Shown piece after piece: positions 40,816-49,482 of a stretch of DNA of 60,119 bases; the first letter of the stretch is position 1, and each line of letters starts with the position of its first letter. The stretch comes from WRAV01 sp050950205 (lineage in GTDB: Bacteria > Bacillota > Clostridia > Oscillospirales > Ruminococcaceae), in assembly GCA_050950205.1 (NCBI GenBank), contig JBMNHF010000001.1, positions 1 through 60,119 of the forward strand. The letters are read 5' to 3'. Made by a program: the position numbers and the translations under genes. The notes beneath the pieces were generated by a model. It worked only from the letters and a program-made list of their open reading frames with translations, was not told where the DNA came from and did not search any database.

Positions 40816-43446
40816 TTATCTCTGCTTGGCTGCGGCATAAAAGGCCTTGGCCAGCTCGGTGAGCGCCAAGGGAGCCACCGAAAGGACGATAACCCAAACC
40901 CAGTGAAGCATGCTCAGATTGTGAAGCTTAAAGATGATTTCCAGTGCAGGTACCAAACAGAGAAGGATCGCCACAAAACCAGAAACAGCAACTGCTTGAA
41001 CCATAGCCCGATTGGAGAAAAAGCCGATTTTGAACAGCGATTTGTCGCTGCGGCAGTTTAGTGCCTGCGCCAACTGACCCAGACACAGCACCAGAAAAGC
41101 CATGGTCATCCCAACTTCTTGAGAGGGAGGCACATAGGAAGAAACCGGGACCCGCAGTCCAATATAATATCCTGTCAGGGTGAGGGCTCCCACCATGAGA
41201 CCTTGAAGTGAGATGATTACCCCCATCTTGCCGGCAAATATCCCTTGATTGGCGGGAATGGGTTTTCGCTTCATAATATCCTGATCCACCGGCTCCAGAC
41301 CGAGAGCCAAGGCAGGCAAGGCATCGGTCACCACGTTGATCAGCAGCAGATGGATGGCCAGCAAAGGTGTTCCCCAGCCCAACATCATGGCAATAAAGAT
41401 GACAAGGATTTCTCCCAGATTGCAGCTTATGAGAAACTGAATGGTCTTTTGAATGTTGTCGAAGATGCCTCGCCCCTGACGCACCGCCTCCACAATGGTA
41501 AAAAAATTGTCATCGGTGAGCACCATATCGGCGGCGTCCTTGGCCACGTCGGTGCCGGTGATGCCCATGGCACAGCCGATGTCGGCGGCCCGCAGGGCGG
41601 GGGCATCGTTGACGCCGTCCCCCGTCATGGACACAATTTTTCCCCGGCTTTGCCAAGCCTTGACAATGCGGATTTTATCCTGAGGACTTACCCGGGCATA
41701 CACGCTGTAGCGGTGGATGTTTTCCATCAGGGTCTCATCGTCCATGGCGGAAAGCTCCTGGCCACTGACAGCCTCCTCCCCTTCCCGGAGAATCCCCAGC
41801 TCCTTGGCAATGGCCCGGGCGGTAACCACATGATCCCCCGTAATCATGATGGTGCGAATCCCCGCCTGAGCGCAAAGCTCCACCGCTTCCCTGCTCTCTT
41901 CCCGGGGCGGGTCAATCATCCCGATGAGGCCGACAAAAGTCAGATCGGTTTCCAGCGTTTGGCTGCTCACTTCCTCCGGCAGCTCCGAAATCTTCCGGCA
42001 GGCCACTGCCAGTACCCGCAAAGCATCTTCGCCCATGGTCTGGTTTACCTGTTCCGCCGCTGCCATATCCGCCTGAACACAAAGGGGCAGCAGCACATCA
42101 AAACCACCTTTGGTGATAACCAAATACTGATCCCCCGTGGAATGAACGGTGGTCATCAGCTTGCGCTCCGAATCAAAGGGCAACTCGGCCACGCGGGGAA
42201 GCTCAGCTTCCAGCTGAGACTTCACGAGCCCGGCATCCAAAGCAGCGGCCACAATGGCGGTCTCGGTGGGGTCGCCGATGTGGCGTTTTTCCCCGTCGGA
42301 AAGCTCCACCCGGCCATCGCTGCACAGCGTTCCAAGCCGCAGCAGGTGCAGCCCTTGATCACTCAGCTTTTCCGAAAGCTCCTGCACCTTTTCCCTCGCC
42401 GCCCAAACCTTGCGGACTGTCATTTGGTTAAGGGTAAGGGTACCGGTTTTGTCGGTGCAGATCACCGAGGCGCTGCCCAATGTCTCCACGGCAGAAAGAC
42501 GGCGAACAATGGCCCCTCTTTCCACCATTCGGCGCACCCCCAAGGCCAGCACCACCGTTACCACAGCGGTCATTCCCTCGGGGATGGCGGCTACTGCCAG
42601 AGAGACAGCGGTCATAAACATCTGCATCACCGGGATGCCCTGTAAAATGCCGGTTAGAAAAATAACGGCACAGACGGCAAGGGCAGCCATGCCCAGATAC
42701 TTGCTCAATTGAGCCAATCGCTTGAGAAGAGGCGTGGCTTCTTCTTCCTCGCTGTCCAACAGAGTGGCGATTTTACCCATTTCGGTGTTCATGCCGGTGG
42801 CGGTTACCAAAGCCTTACCTCGGCCGTAGGTGACCACGCACCCGCTGTACACCATATTGAGCCGATCTCCCAAGGGGGCATCTTCCGCCACCTGTGCTGC
42901 GGCATCCTTCTCAACCGGCACACTCTCCCCGGTCAGGGCGCTTTCCTCGCAGGCAAGGCTGGCACTTTCGATAAGGCGGCAATCGGCGGGAACAAAATCC
43001 CCTGCCTCCATCACCACGATATCCCCCGGCACCAGATCGGCGGCGGGAATCTGCACAAGGGTTCCCTCCCGCAGCACCTTGGCGCTGGGGGCGGACAGCC
43101 TTTTGAGAGCGTCCAGGGATTTTTGTGCCTTGCTCTCTTGCGAAACGCCCAAAGAGGCATTGAGCACCACAATCGCAAGGATGATAATGGAGTCGATAAA
43201 CTCTCCTTCTTCGGAGAACAGAGCCAGCACAAAGGATATAACGGCGGCAATGATCAATATGATCACCATCGCATCCTTGAGCTGGAGCAAAAAACGCATC
43301 CACAGGCTCTTGGGTTGCTTGGCAGTCAGGACATTTTCTCCGTATGTTGCCCTGGCATCGGAAGCTTCGGCAAAGGTAAGGCCCCGGTGGGGATCGGTGC
43401 CAAAGCGGTCCAGTTGCTGTAAAATGGTTCCGGTATAATCGGTCAT
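40816..43446 (-). CDS. calcium-type P-type ATPase (SERCA/PMCA-like)
   Basis: The 876-residue pump has an N-terminal cation-ATPase domain, the TGES actuator motif (SALTGESVPVEK), the phosphorylation site DKTGTLT, MTGDGVNDAPAL, and about ten membrane helices. The ion-site phrases IPEGMTAVVTVVLALG in M4 and NVVTDALPALALG in M6 match Ca2+-transporting P2A pumps (PEGL and NLVTDGLPA in SERCA). It should export Ca2+, although Mn2+ is also carried by some relatives. It is a single gene with a terminator at its 3' end. Confidence 0.93.
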   Translation of the reverse strand: MTDYTGTILQQLDRFGTDPHRGLTFAEASDARATYGENVLTAKQPKSLWMRFLLQLKDAMVIILIIAAVISFVLALFSEEGEFIDSIIILAIVVLNASLGVSQESKAQKSLDALKRLSAPSAKVLREGTLVQIPAADLVPGDIVVMEAGDFVPADCRLIESASLACEESALTGESVPVEKDAAAQVAEDAPLGDRLNMVYSGCVVTYGRGKALVTATGMNTEMGKIATLLDSEEEEATPLLKRLAQLSKYLGMAALAVCAVIFLTGILQGIPVMQMFMTAVSLAVAAIPEGMTAVVTVVLALGVRRMVERGAIVRRLSAVETLGSASVICTDKTGTLTLNQMTVRKVWAAREKVQELSEKLSDQGLHLLRLGTLCSDGRVELSDGEKRHIGDPTETAIVAAALDAGLVKSQLEAELPRVAELPFDSERKLMTTVHSTGDQYLVITKGGFDVLLPLCVQADMAAAEQVNQTMGEDALRVLAVACRKISELPEEVSSQTLETDLTFVGLIGMIDPPREESREAVELCAQAGIRTIMITGDHVVTARAIAKELGILREGEEAVSGQELSAMDDETLMENIHRYSVYARVSPQDKIRIVKAWQSRGKIVSMTGDGVNDAPALRAADIGCAMGITGTDVAKDAADMVLTDDNFFTIVEAVRQGRGIFDNIQKTIQFLISCNLGEILVIFIAMMLGWGTPLLAIHLLLINVVTDALPALALGLEPVDQDIMKRKPIPANQGIFAGKMGVIISLQGLMVGALTLTGYYIGLRVPVSSYVPPSQEVGMTMAFLVLCLGQLAQALNCRSDKSLFKIGFFSNRAMVQAVAVSGFVAILLCLVPALEIIFKLHNLSMLHWVWVIVLSVAPLALTELAKAFYAAAKQR

Positions 43447-43551
43447 ATTTTCGTCTCCCGGATCTTGCGGTTTCTGGATTACTCATTTATAGTATAGCTA
43501 ATATCTAGATTATGATGCATTTTTTGGATTTCATACAAGGGAGGAACCCAG

Positions 43552-44298
43552 ATGGAAGAGCGGCGGGGACTGGATTCTTTTACTTTAAAAATGATGATGA
43601 CAGCGCTGATGGTGCTGGATCATCTCTATTTCTTTCTGCCGGGGAAGGGCTTTCCCATTTGGTTTACCATGGTGGGAAGGGTGGTTGCCCCTACCTTTTG
43701 TTATCTGATGACCCAGTCTCTGTATCACACCCAAAACAGAAGCCGCTATATCCGTCGGTTGACGTTGGCTGGTCTTGTGATGCTGGCAGGAAATCTTCTC
43801 ATCATGCTGCTGGCAGCCTCCCGCAATCAGGGGCAGGTGATCCCATTGGAAAATTCCATCTTTCTGTCCCTTGCGGTGAGTGCCGTTGTGGTGGATCGCC
43901 TGGAGCGGCTCAAAGAGGGGTTTCACATTCGGCATATGGCCCTCATCATTGGGATGCTTTTGACCTCCCTGCTACTGGAGGGGGCTTTTTTGCTCCCGAT
44001 GATGGCGGTGATCTTCTTCTTTTTGCGGGACCGCAAAGCCCTGATGTCCGTGACCTATCTTATCGGCAGTTTCCTTGCCGTCTATCTGCTGATGGGCCTT
44101 TCCGGTTCCAACCCCTACTACACCTTCCAACTGCTGGGGCAAAAGCTGCACACCCAGTATCTGCAGGCCTTTGCCTTGATTCCCATTTTATTGTATAACG
44201 AAAAACCAGGCCCGAGGACCTGGTTTTCCAAGTGGTTTTTCTATCTGTTTTATCCCCTGCACATTTGGGTTTTGTATCTGATCAGCGTGTTGGTTTAA
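43552..44298 (+). CDS. TraX-family acyltransferase-like membrane protein
   Basis: The 248-residue protein has about eight membrane helices. The start SFTLKMMMTALMVLDHLYFF and the end FYLFYPLHIWVLYLISV are typical TraX family phrases. F-plasmid TraX N-acetylates pilin; chromosomal members in Firmicutes are uncharacterised and probably transfer acetyl groups across the membrane. GGGAGGAACCCAG precedes the ATG. Its stop codon overlaps the stop of the convergent DHHW gene. Confidence 0.88.
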   Translation: MEERRGLDSFTLKMMMTALMVLDHLYFFLPGKGFPIWFTMVGRVVAPTFCYLMTQSLYHTQNRSRYIRRLTLAGLVMLAGNLLIMLLAASRNQGQVIPLENSIFLSLAVSAVVVDRLERLKEGFHIRHMALIIGMLLTSLLLEGAFLLPMMAVIFFFLRDRKALMSVTYLIGSFLAVYLLMGLSGSNPYYTFQLLGQKLHTQYLQAFALIPILLYNEKPGPRTWFSKWFFYLFYPLHIWVLYLISVLV

Positions 44299-45401
44299 TG
44301 CACCAGCTTGTATAGGTTCTGATCTGTGGTGAGGGAGGCGAAATTGTAGAGCACCCAGATGAAGTCGTAGGTGTTTTCCTCCATAAGCGACGCAACATCG
44401 TTATAATACCGCAGGTCAACGACATGAACCTCCCGGAAATTTTCGACCAAAAAGGGCACCAAGCTGTTGCCGTAGCTGTCCTTAAACACCAGAATGCTCC
44501 CTTGGGCATCCTCCTTTCCGCTTTCAATCACCATCAAACCGTTGTTTCCGTGGAGAAAGGCTTTGTATTTGTCCTTTTGCTCCCACATACTGTGGTCGTA
44601 CAGCCCCTGCGCCGGGGCACCGTCAATGGTGACGCCGTTGGTTCTAATGTCATACCAAGTGATGACATCGGGCAGGGCGTTCCATTTTTTTGCCTTGCTG
44701 TAGTAGGTACCGTAAAAATCCGGCACCTCGTGAGCAGAAAGCTTGTGTAAAGAAGCCGCCTTTCGCCCCAAAAACTCTATATATTCCTGGTAGGCAAGAT
44801 AGGCTCCCTGGGTGGTCCAGTGGTGGTCGGTTCGGTAGTAGATATACTCGTCTTTGTGCTCCAGCATCTTGGGGGTAACATCGCAGATGGCAACCGGCTC
44901 CTCTGCAAATTTGTCATATTGCTGCTGGATGATGCTCATTTGATCAATGACAGGAAGTCCCTCGGGCAACAGATCCTCTAAGATTGCATAGGAGTTGGGT
45001 ATGATGGTGAGGGTAACCTCTTGATCCGAGTGGGTTTGCACAAACTCCCATATAAATTCTATATTTTTATTCAGTTGCCGATCATCCAGCGCCGGGGCTT
45101 CTTCAAACAGCTGATTTTGTTTGCCGTAAATCACCCCGTTGTTTTCCAGCTTGCCCAGAGCCGATTCTCCCAGACTCTTGACGGTAATCCAGCTGTCCCG
45201 AGCCACAAATTGGTCGTTGACATACTCCTCGTATTTCAGGGTATAGGTGTTCTGAAAGAGAGAGCGGGTAGAAAAAGCAGGGGTTTGAGCCAAAGGGCGG
45301 TTTTCCAGCTGGGAAAATTCCCGCGGGGGCACCAGCATATCGGCCAAAAAGAGTCCCCAGATGCAGAGGGCAAAGAATCCAGTGAGTAAATACTTCTTCA
45401 T
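44295..45401 (-). CDS. DHHW-motif protein (AlgX/AlgJ-like SGNH family)
   Basis: The 368-residue protein has one N-terminal membrane/signal segment, an ENRPLAQ.P phrase near residue 38, and the defining DHHW motif in YYRTDHHWTTQGAY, followed by a late FKDSYGNSLVP motif. These resemble AlgX/AlgJ acetyltransferases that act outside the cell with an MBOAT partner. The ATG at 45401 follows GGAGG. It lies 12 bp after the MBOAT gene and should form one acetylation unit with it. Confidence 0.9.
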   Translation of the reverse strand: MKKYLLTGFFALCIWGLFLADMLVPPREFSQLENRPLAQTPAFSTRSLFQNTYTLKYEEYVNDQFVARDSWITVKSLGESALGKLENNGVIYGKQNQLFEEAPALDDRQLNKNIEFIWEFVQTHSDQEVTLTIIPNSYAILEDLLPEGLPVIDQMSIIQQQYDKFAEEPVAICDVTPKMLEHKDEYIYYRTDHHWTTQGAYLAYQEYIEFLGRKAASLHKLSAHEVPDFYGTYYSKAKKWNALPDVITWYDIRTNGVTIDGAPAQGLYDHSMWEQKDKYKAFLHGNNGLMVIESGKEDAQGSILVFKDSYGNSLVPFLVENFREVHVVDLRYYNDVASLMEENTYDFIWVLYNFASLTTDQNLYKLVH

Positions 45402-45413
45402 GCCATGCACCTC

Positions 45414-46790
45414 CTAAAATCTAAAGTATAAAAAGGGATTGTAGGTGGAGTCCACCAGATAGGCCACCGACAGGATAAAGACAACGGCGCAGAACGCAGT
45501 GACCAAAATATGGTTCTCCCCAATCTTATCCCGCACCTTGCGCAAAATGGGAGTGGAAAAAAGAAAGCCCAGCACAAAGGTAATCCTGTAGTTGCGCAGG
45601 TAGTAAATCCAGTCGGATCCGGCATATCCACCAAAGAGGCGGGTAAAAAACTGACCCAGAAGCGCAAAATCGGTGATGGCAAAGAGCACCCAACTAATCA
45701 GTACCAGGGTGAGAAGGTAAATGCGGGAAAGCACACGGCTCTTTTCCAGCGCCGAAAGCAAAAAGGCTTTTTCGATGCAGAGAAACACTGCAAAATAAAG
45801 GCCCCACAGTACAAAATTCCAGTTCGCTCCGTGCCACAATCCGGTTGTTGCCCAAACCACCAGAATGTTAAAATACTGCCGGGCCACACCCTTGCGGTTC
45901 CCTCCCAAGGGGATGTAGAGATACTCCCGGAACCAGGAGCCCAAAGTCATGTGCCAGCGCCGCCAGAATTCGGTAATGCTTTTGGAAATATAGGGGTAAT
46001 TGAAGTTTTGAGGGAACTCAAAGCCCAGCATCTTTCCAAGGCCGATGGCCATCAGTGAGTAACCGGAAAAGTCAAAGTAGATTTGCAGGGCAAAGGCCAG
46101 GATTCCAAGCCAAGCCAAAGGGGTGGATACGGTAGCAAAATCCATGGCCGAAACCCGAGTCCAAAGCGAGCCGATGTTGTTGGCAATCAGCACCTTGCTG
46201 CCCAACCCCATAATAAAAGTCTGGATACCTTTGCCCACCCCTTCCAAACTGTGGGTGCGCTCCTGCAGCTCCCGGGCCACATCGGAATATCGAACAATGG
46301 GTCCTGCAATCAACTGAGGGAATAAAGTGACATAGGTTCCAAAGTTGATGATATTATGCTCCACCTTCACATCATCCCGATAGACATCAATGGTGTAGCT
46401 CATGGTTTGGAAGGTGTAAAAGCTAATACCCAAAGGCAAGGTAAAAGCCATCACCGGGATGCTTGTCCCCAAAAGGGCATTGAGGTTTTCTGCCAAAAAG
46501 CCAGAGTACTTAAAAAAGCCCAAGCTCCCTACATTGAAGATCAGGGATAAAGCCAGATAGCCTCTGCCCCGAAATCCCTTGGCCCGACGGCGTTCAATCC
46601 CCAAAGAGGCCACGTAGTCCACCAAAGTGGAAAGCAGCACGAGGGGCAGATAGCGCACCTCTCCCCAAGAGTAAAAGATCAGGCTTGCAACAAACAACAC
46701 CGCGTTTTTGAAGCGGCGCGGTGTAAGATAGTAAATGCCAAATACAATGGGCATAAAGCGGAACAGAAACAAAATACTACTAAATACCAT
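45414..46790 (-). CDS. MBOAT-family O-acyltransferase (AlgI/DltB-like)
   Basis: The 458-residue protein has about eleven membrane helices and the AlgI-type phrases FWRRWHMTLGSWFREYLYIPLGG and GLWHGANWNFVLWG with the catalytic His. It moves acetyl or other acyl groups across the membrane to the DHHW partner for modification of a wall or capsule polymer. GAGGAGCC precedes the ATG. The polymer cannot be told because no glycan genes are adjacent. Confidence 0.94.
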   Translation of the reverse strand: MVFSSILFLFRFMPIVFGIYYLTPRRFKNAVLFVASLIFYSWGEVRYLPLVLLSTLVDYVASLGIERRRAKGFRGRGYLALSLIFNVGSLGFFKYSGFLAENLNALLGTSIPVMAFTLPLGISFYTFQTMSYTIDVYRDDVKVEHNIINFGTYVTLFPQLIAGPIVRYSDVARELQERTHSLEGVGKGIQTFIMGLGSKVLIANNIGSLWTRVSAMDFATVSTPLAWLGILAFALQIYFDFSGYSLMAIGLGKMLGFEFPQNFNYPYISKSITEFWRRWHMTLGSWFREYLYIPLGGNRKGVARQYFNILVVWATTGLWHGANWNFVLWGLYFAVFLCIEKAFLLSALEKSRVLSRIYLLTLVLISWVLFAITDFALLGQFFTRLFGGYAGSDWIYYLRNYRITFVLGFLFSTPILRKVRDKIGENHILVTAFCAVVFILSVAYLVDSTYNPFLYFRF

Positions 46791-46929
46791 ACAAAGGCTC
46801 CTCGATTAGGAATTCGACAAAAAGGTTAAGCAGTATTATAGCAAAGCCGAAGGAAAATAGCAAAATTTACAAAAGTCACTTCTACTATTTTTTCTCCCTG
46901 CATAAGATATTATGGGGAGGTGACTGAAG

Positions 46930-47223
46930 ATGCTCTGCCGCATTACCGATCTTCGCTACAAGGAAGTGATCAATGTAAGGGATGGCAGCTGTTTAGGTTA
47001 TGTCTCGGACATTGAGGTGGATACAGTTACCGCCAAGGTTTGCTCCCTGATTATCTATGGCAGAGCCAAGCTCTTCGGCCTCTTTTTTCGCGGGGATGAT
47101 ATCCTCATCCGCTGGTGTGATATTGAAGTAATTGGTGAGGATACCATTTTGGTAAATATGCGCCCCGAATTCAGGGAGCATCGATCAAAAAACATCGGAA
47201 TTTTTGGCCGTTTGTTTGGATAA
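46930..47223 (+). CDS. YlmC/YmxH-family sporulation protein
   Basis: The 97-residue PRC-barrel protein begins with CRITDLRYKEVINVRDGSCLGYVSDIEVD, the family signature. Members are linked to sporulation in Bacillus and Clostridium, with unknown biochemistry. GGGGAGGTG precedes the ATG. It is a single gene with a terminator. Confidence 0.9.
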   Translation: MLCRITDLRYKEVINVRDGSCLGYVSDIEVDTVTAKVCSLIIYGRAKLFGLFFRGDDILIRWCDIEVIGEDTILVNMRPEFREHRSKNIGIFGRLFG

Positions 47224-47260
47224 TAACCGAACACGGCTTTGGGTGTACTCCAGCAATAGA

Positions 47261-47291
47261 CCCCGCAGGATTTGAGTAAAAGCCTGCGGGG
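47261..47291 (+). terminator. terminator between ylmC/ymxH and ppa
   Basis: CCCCGCAGG (47261-47269) and CCTGCGGGG (47283-47291) pair perfectly over a 13-base loop, with CTTTCCCTT after it on the plus strand. It lies between convergent genes and may serve both. Confidence 0.65.
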
Positions 47292-47311
47292 CTTTCCCTT
47301 GTCAAGTTACA

Positions 47312-47851
47312 TTATTCGTCCTGTTGGGGATAGAGCCGTTTGTATTCCTCAATGGACCGGGCTACAATTTCCACGGCAGCTTTTTGGCCCTGCACTTCGT
47401 CCACCGCCGTTTCCTTCATTTCCAGCGATTTATACACCGAGAAGAAGTGCTGCATCTCGGAAAAGATGTGCCGGGGCAGCGCATCGATGGAGCGGTAGCC
47501 GTTGTAGTTGGGATCTTCAAAGGGGATGGCAATGATTTTTTCATCTTTGCGCCCATTGTCCAACATGGTGATGACTCCAATGGGATAACACCGCACCAGC
47601 ACCAGCGGCTCAATAGGCTCGGAGCAGAGTACCAGCACATCCAAGGGGTCCCCGTCGTCGGCAAAGGTAAGGGGAATAAATCCATAGTTGGCGGGATAAT
47701 GCGTAGAGGTATACAGAATCCGGTCCAGCTTAATCAGTCCGGTTTCTTTGTCCAGCTCGTACTTTTTCTTGCTCCCCTTCTCGATTTCGATAACAGCGAT
47801 AAAATCATCGGGCTTGATTCTTTCCTTATTAATGTCATGCCAAATGTTCAT
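47312..47851 (-). CDS. ppa: inorganic pyrophosphatase, family I
   Basis: The 179-residue soluble enzyme splits pyrophosphate to drive biosynthesis. It has the family I metal site DDGDPLDVLV, the earlier YELDKETG and RILYTSTHYPANYGFIP segments, and DNGRKDEKIIAIP. ATG 47851 is chosen (MNIWHDINKER), with GAGAG about ten bases upstream; an earlier ATG-like start adds eight unneeded residues. Confidence 0.95.
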   Translation of the reverse strand: MNIWHDINKERIKPDDFIAVIEIEKGSKKKYELDKETGLIKLDRILYTSTHYPANYGFIPLTFADDGDPLDVLVLCSEPIEPLVLVRCYPIGVITMLDNGRKDEKIIAIPFEDPNYNGYRSIDALPRHIFSEMQHFFSVYKSLEMKETAVDEVQGQKAAVEIVARSIEEYKRLYPQQDE

Positions 47852-48030
47852 TGTAAATTTACTCTCTTTCCTCATTTTTCATTCTTACCGAACTATCCCA
47901 TTCGGCAAGAAATAATCAACCACCATGAAGTCTAAGCGAACATTTATGAAAAGCATCTCCCATCATGGGCGCCAGTACACTGGGAGTCTTCTTATACGTC
48001 ACACCCGGATTTCTCGGCTCTGGTTTCTTG

Positions 48031-49284
48031 TTACAGGCTGAGCAGCTCCTGAGCTGCCATCATCACACCCAGCTTGCCGGTGGGGTAGTTGAGCCCTCCC
48101 TGCATCCACGCTGCATAGGGCGGACGCATGGGGCCGTCTGCGGAAAGCTCGATGGAAGCCCCCATGTTAAAGGCTCCCGCCGCCATAATCACCTTGGAAT
48201 CGTAGCCCGGCATATCCCACGCTTCGGGGTAAACAAAGGAATCGATGGGAGCGCCCCGCTGAATCCCCCGGCAAAAAGCGGTGAGCTTTTCCGGACTGTT
48301 CAGCACCACCGACTGGATGATGTCGGTGCGGCGATCCTGCCAGCGAGGATAGCACTCATAGCCCATCAGTTCAAACAGAGCAGCGGCAAAAACCGCTGTT
48401 TTTAAAGAGGCCGCCACCACCCCCGGAGCGTAAAACAAACCCATATACATGTTCTTGTTCTGCTCTAAAGAGCAGCCCACCTCCCGGCCCAAGCCAGGAG
48501 CGGTCATCCGGTGGGAGCAAAGCTCTACCAGGTCTTTTCTTCCCGCAATATAGCCACCGGTGCGGGCAATGCCCCCTCCCGGATTTTTAATCAGGGAGCC
48601 GATGATCAGATCCGCCCCTGCCTGTGTTGGTTCCTGCCGCTCCACCAGTTCGCCATAGCAGTTGTCCACCACAATATAGGCCTCGGGATTTGCCTTGCGC
48701 ACCATAGCCGCAATCTCTGCCATCTCGTCTACCGTTAGGGAGGGGCGCAGACTGTATCCCCTCGAGCGCTGCAAATACGCCATTTTAGCGCCTTGGACCG
48801 CTTGGGGAACCGCCTGTAAATCCACCTTGCCGTTGGGCAGCAGGGGCAGCTCCCGGTAAAGGACACCAAACTCCGCCAGAGAGCCAATATTTTTTTCTCG
48901 CAGGCCCAAAACGGAATGAAGGGTATCGTAGGGAGTGCCGGAAAGGCTGACCATCACATCCCCGGGGCGAAGAAGTCCAAACAGGGCGGTTGCAATGGCC
49001 GCCGTTCCACTGGGAAAGCTGTGGCGCACCAAGGCATCTTCCGCTCCAAAGACAGTGGCCCAGATTTCATCCAAGGTATCCCTGCCCCGATCACCATAAC
49101 CATAGCCGGAGGTGCCCAGCAGATGACTTTCGCTCACCCGGTGCTGCTGAAAGGCAGCCAGCACCTTGAGAGAATTGTATTCACAAACAGCGTCAATATG
49201 GGAAAAGGCACCCTCGCAGATTTCCTGGGCCTTTTGCGCCAACTCCTTAATTTGGAAGGAAAGCTGAAAGAATTCCTCCACCAA
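48031..49284 (-). CDS. methionine gamma-lyase family PLP enzyme (aluminium-resistance type)
   Basis: The 417-residue PLP-dependent protein belongs to the Cys/Met-metabolism-like group labelled methionine gamma-lyase family or aluminium resistance protein. Features are the cofactor region HSFPSGTAAIATALFG, VDNCYGELVE with the PLP Asp, and the likely Schiff-base lysine in GSLIKNPGGGIA. TTG 49284 is taken as start because AAAGGA sits seven bases upstream; the in-frame extension before it is hydrophobic and has no site. The true substrate is not established for this family. It is divergent from murD. Confidence 0.88.
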   Translation of the reverse strand: MVEEFFQLSFQIKELAQKAQEICEGAFSHIDAVCEYNSLKVLAAFQQHRVSESHLLGTSGYGYGDRGRDTLDEIWATVFGAEDALVRHSFPSGTAAIATALFGLLRPGDVMVSLSGTPYDTLHSVLGLREKNIGSLAEFGVLYRELPLLPNGKVDLQAVPQAVQGAKMAYLQRSRGYSLRPSLTVDEMAEIAAMVRKANPEAYIVVDNCYGELVERQEPTQAGADLIIGSLIKNPGGGIARTGGYIAGRKDLVELCSHRMTAPGLGREVGCSLEQNKNMYMGLFYAPGVVAASLKTAVFAAALFELMGYECYPRWQDRRTDIIQSVVLNSPEKLTAFCRGIQRGAPIDSFVYPEAWDMPGYDSKVIMAAGAFNMGASIELSADGPMRPPYAAWMQGGLNYPTGKLGVMMAAQELLSL

Positions 49285-49432
49285 TGCAACATCCTTTCCA
49301 AACACCAGGCAAATAAAAAATCCAATGCCCAGTATCACTCACTTCTAGTGGAATAGTATACATCAAAATACGAAAAATTCCAACTGTTACAATAAATTCC
49401 GCCTACCATGTGGAAAAAAGCGGAAGTTGGTG

Positions 49433-49438
49433 TATAAT
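49433..49438 (+). promoter_or_regulatory. -10 element upstream of murD
   Basis: TATAAT lies 44 bp upstream of the murD ATG. The -35 region is not clear. The 198-bp divergent region should also hold the promoter of the PLP enzyme gene. Confidence 0.4.
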
Positions 49439-49482
49439 ATGTAGTATGTCCAGATTTGACACAAGCTCTGGAGGAATCACCC

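Noticed and set aside
41245..42645. A 466-codon open frame opposite the P-type ATPase.
   Set aside because: The minus strand has every P-type ATPase motif; the opposite frame has no recognisable domain or ribosome site.
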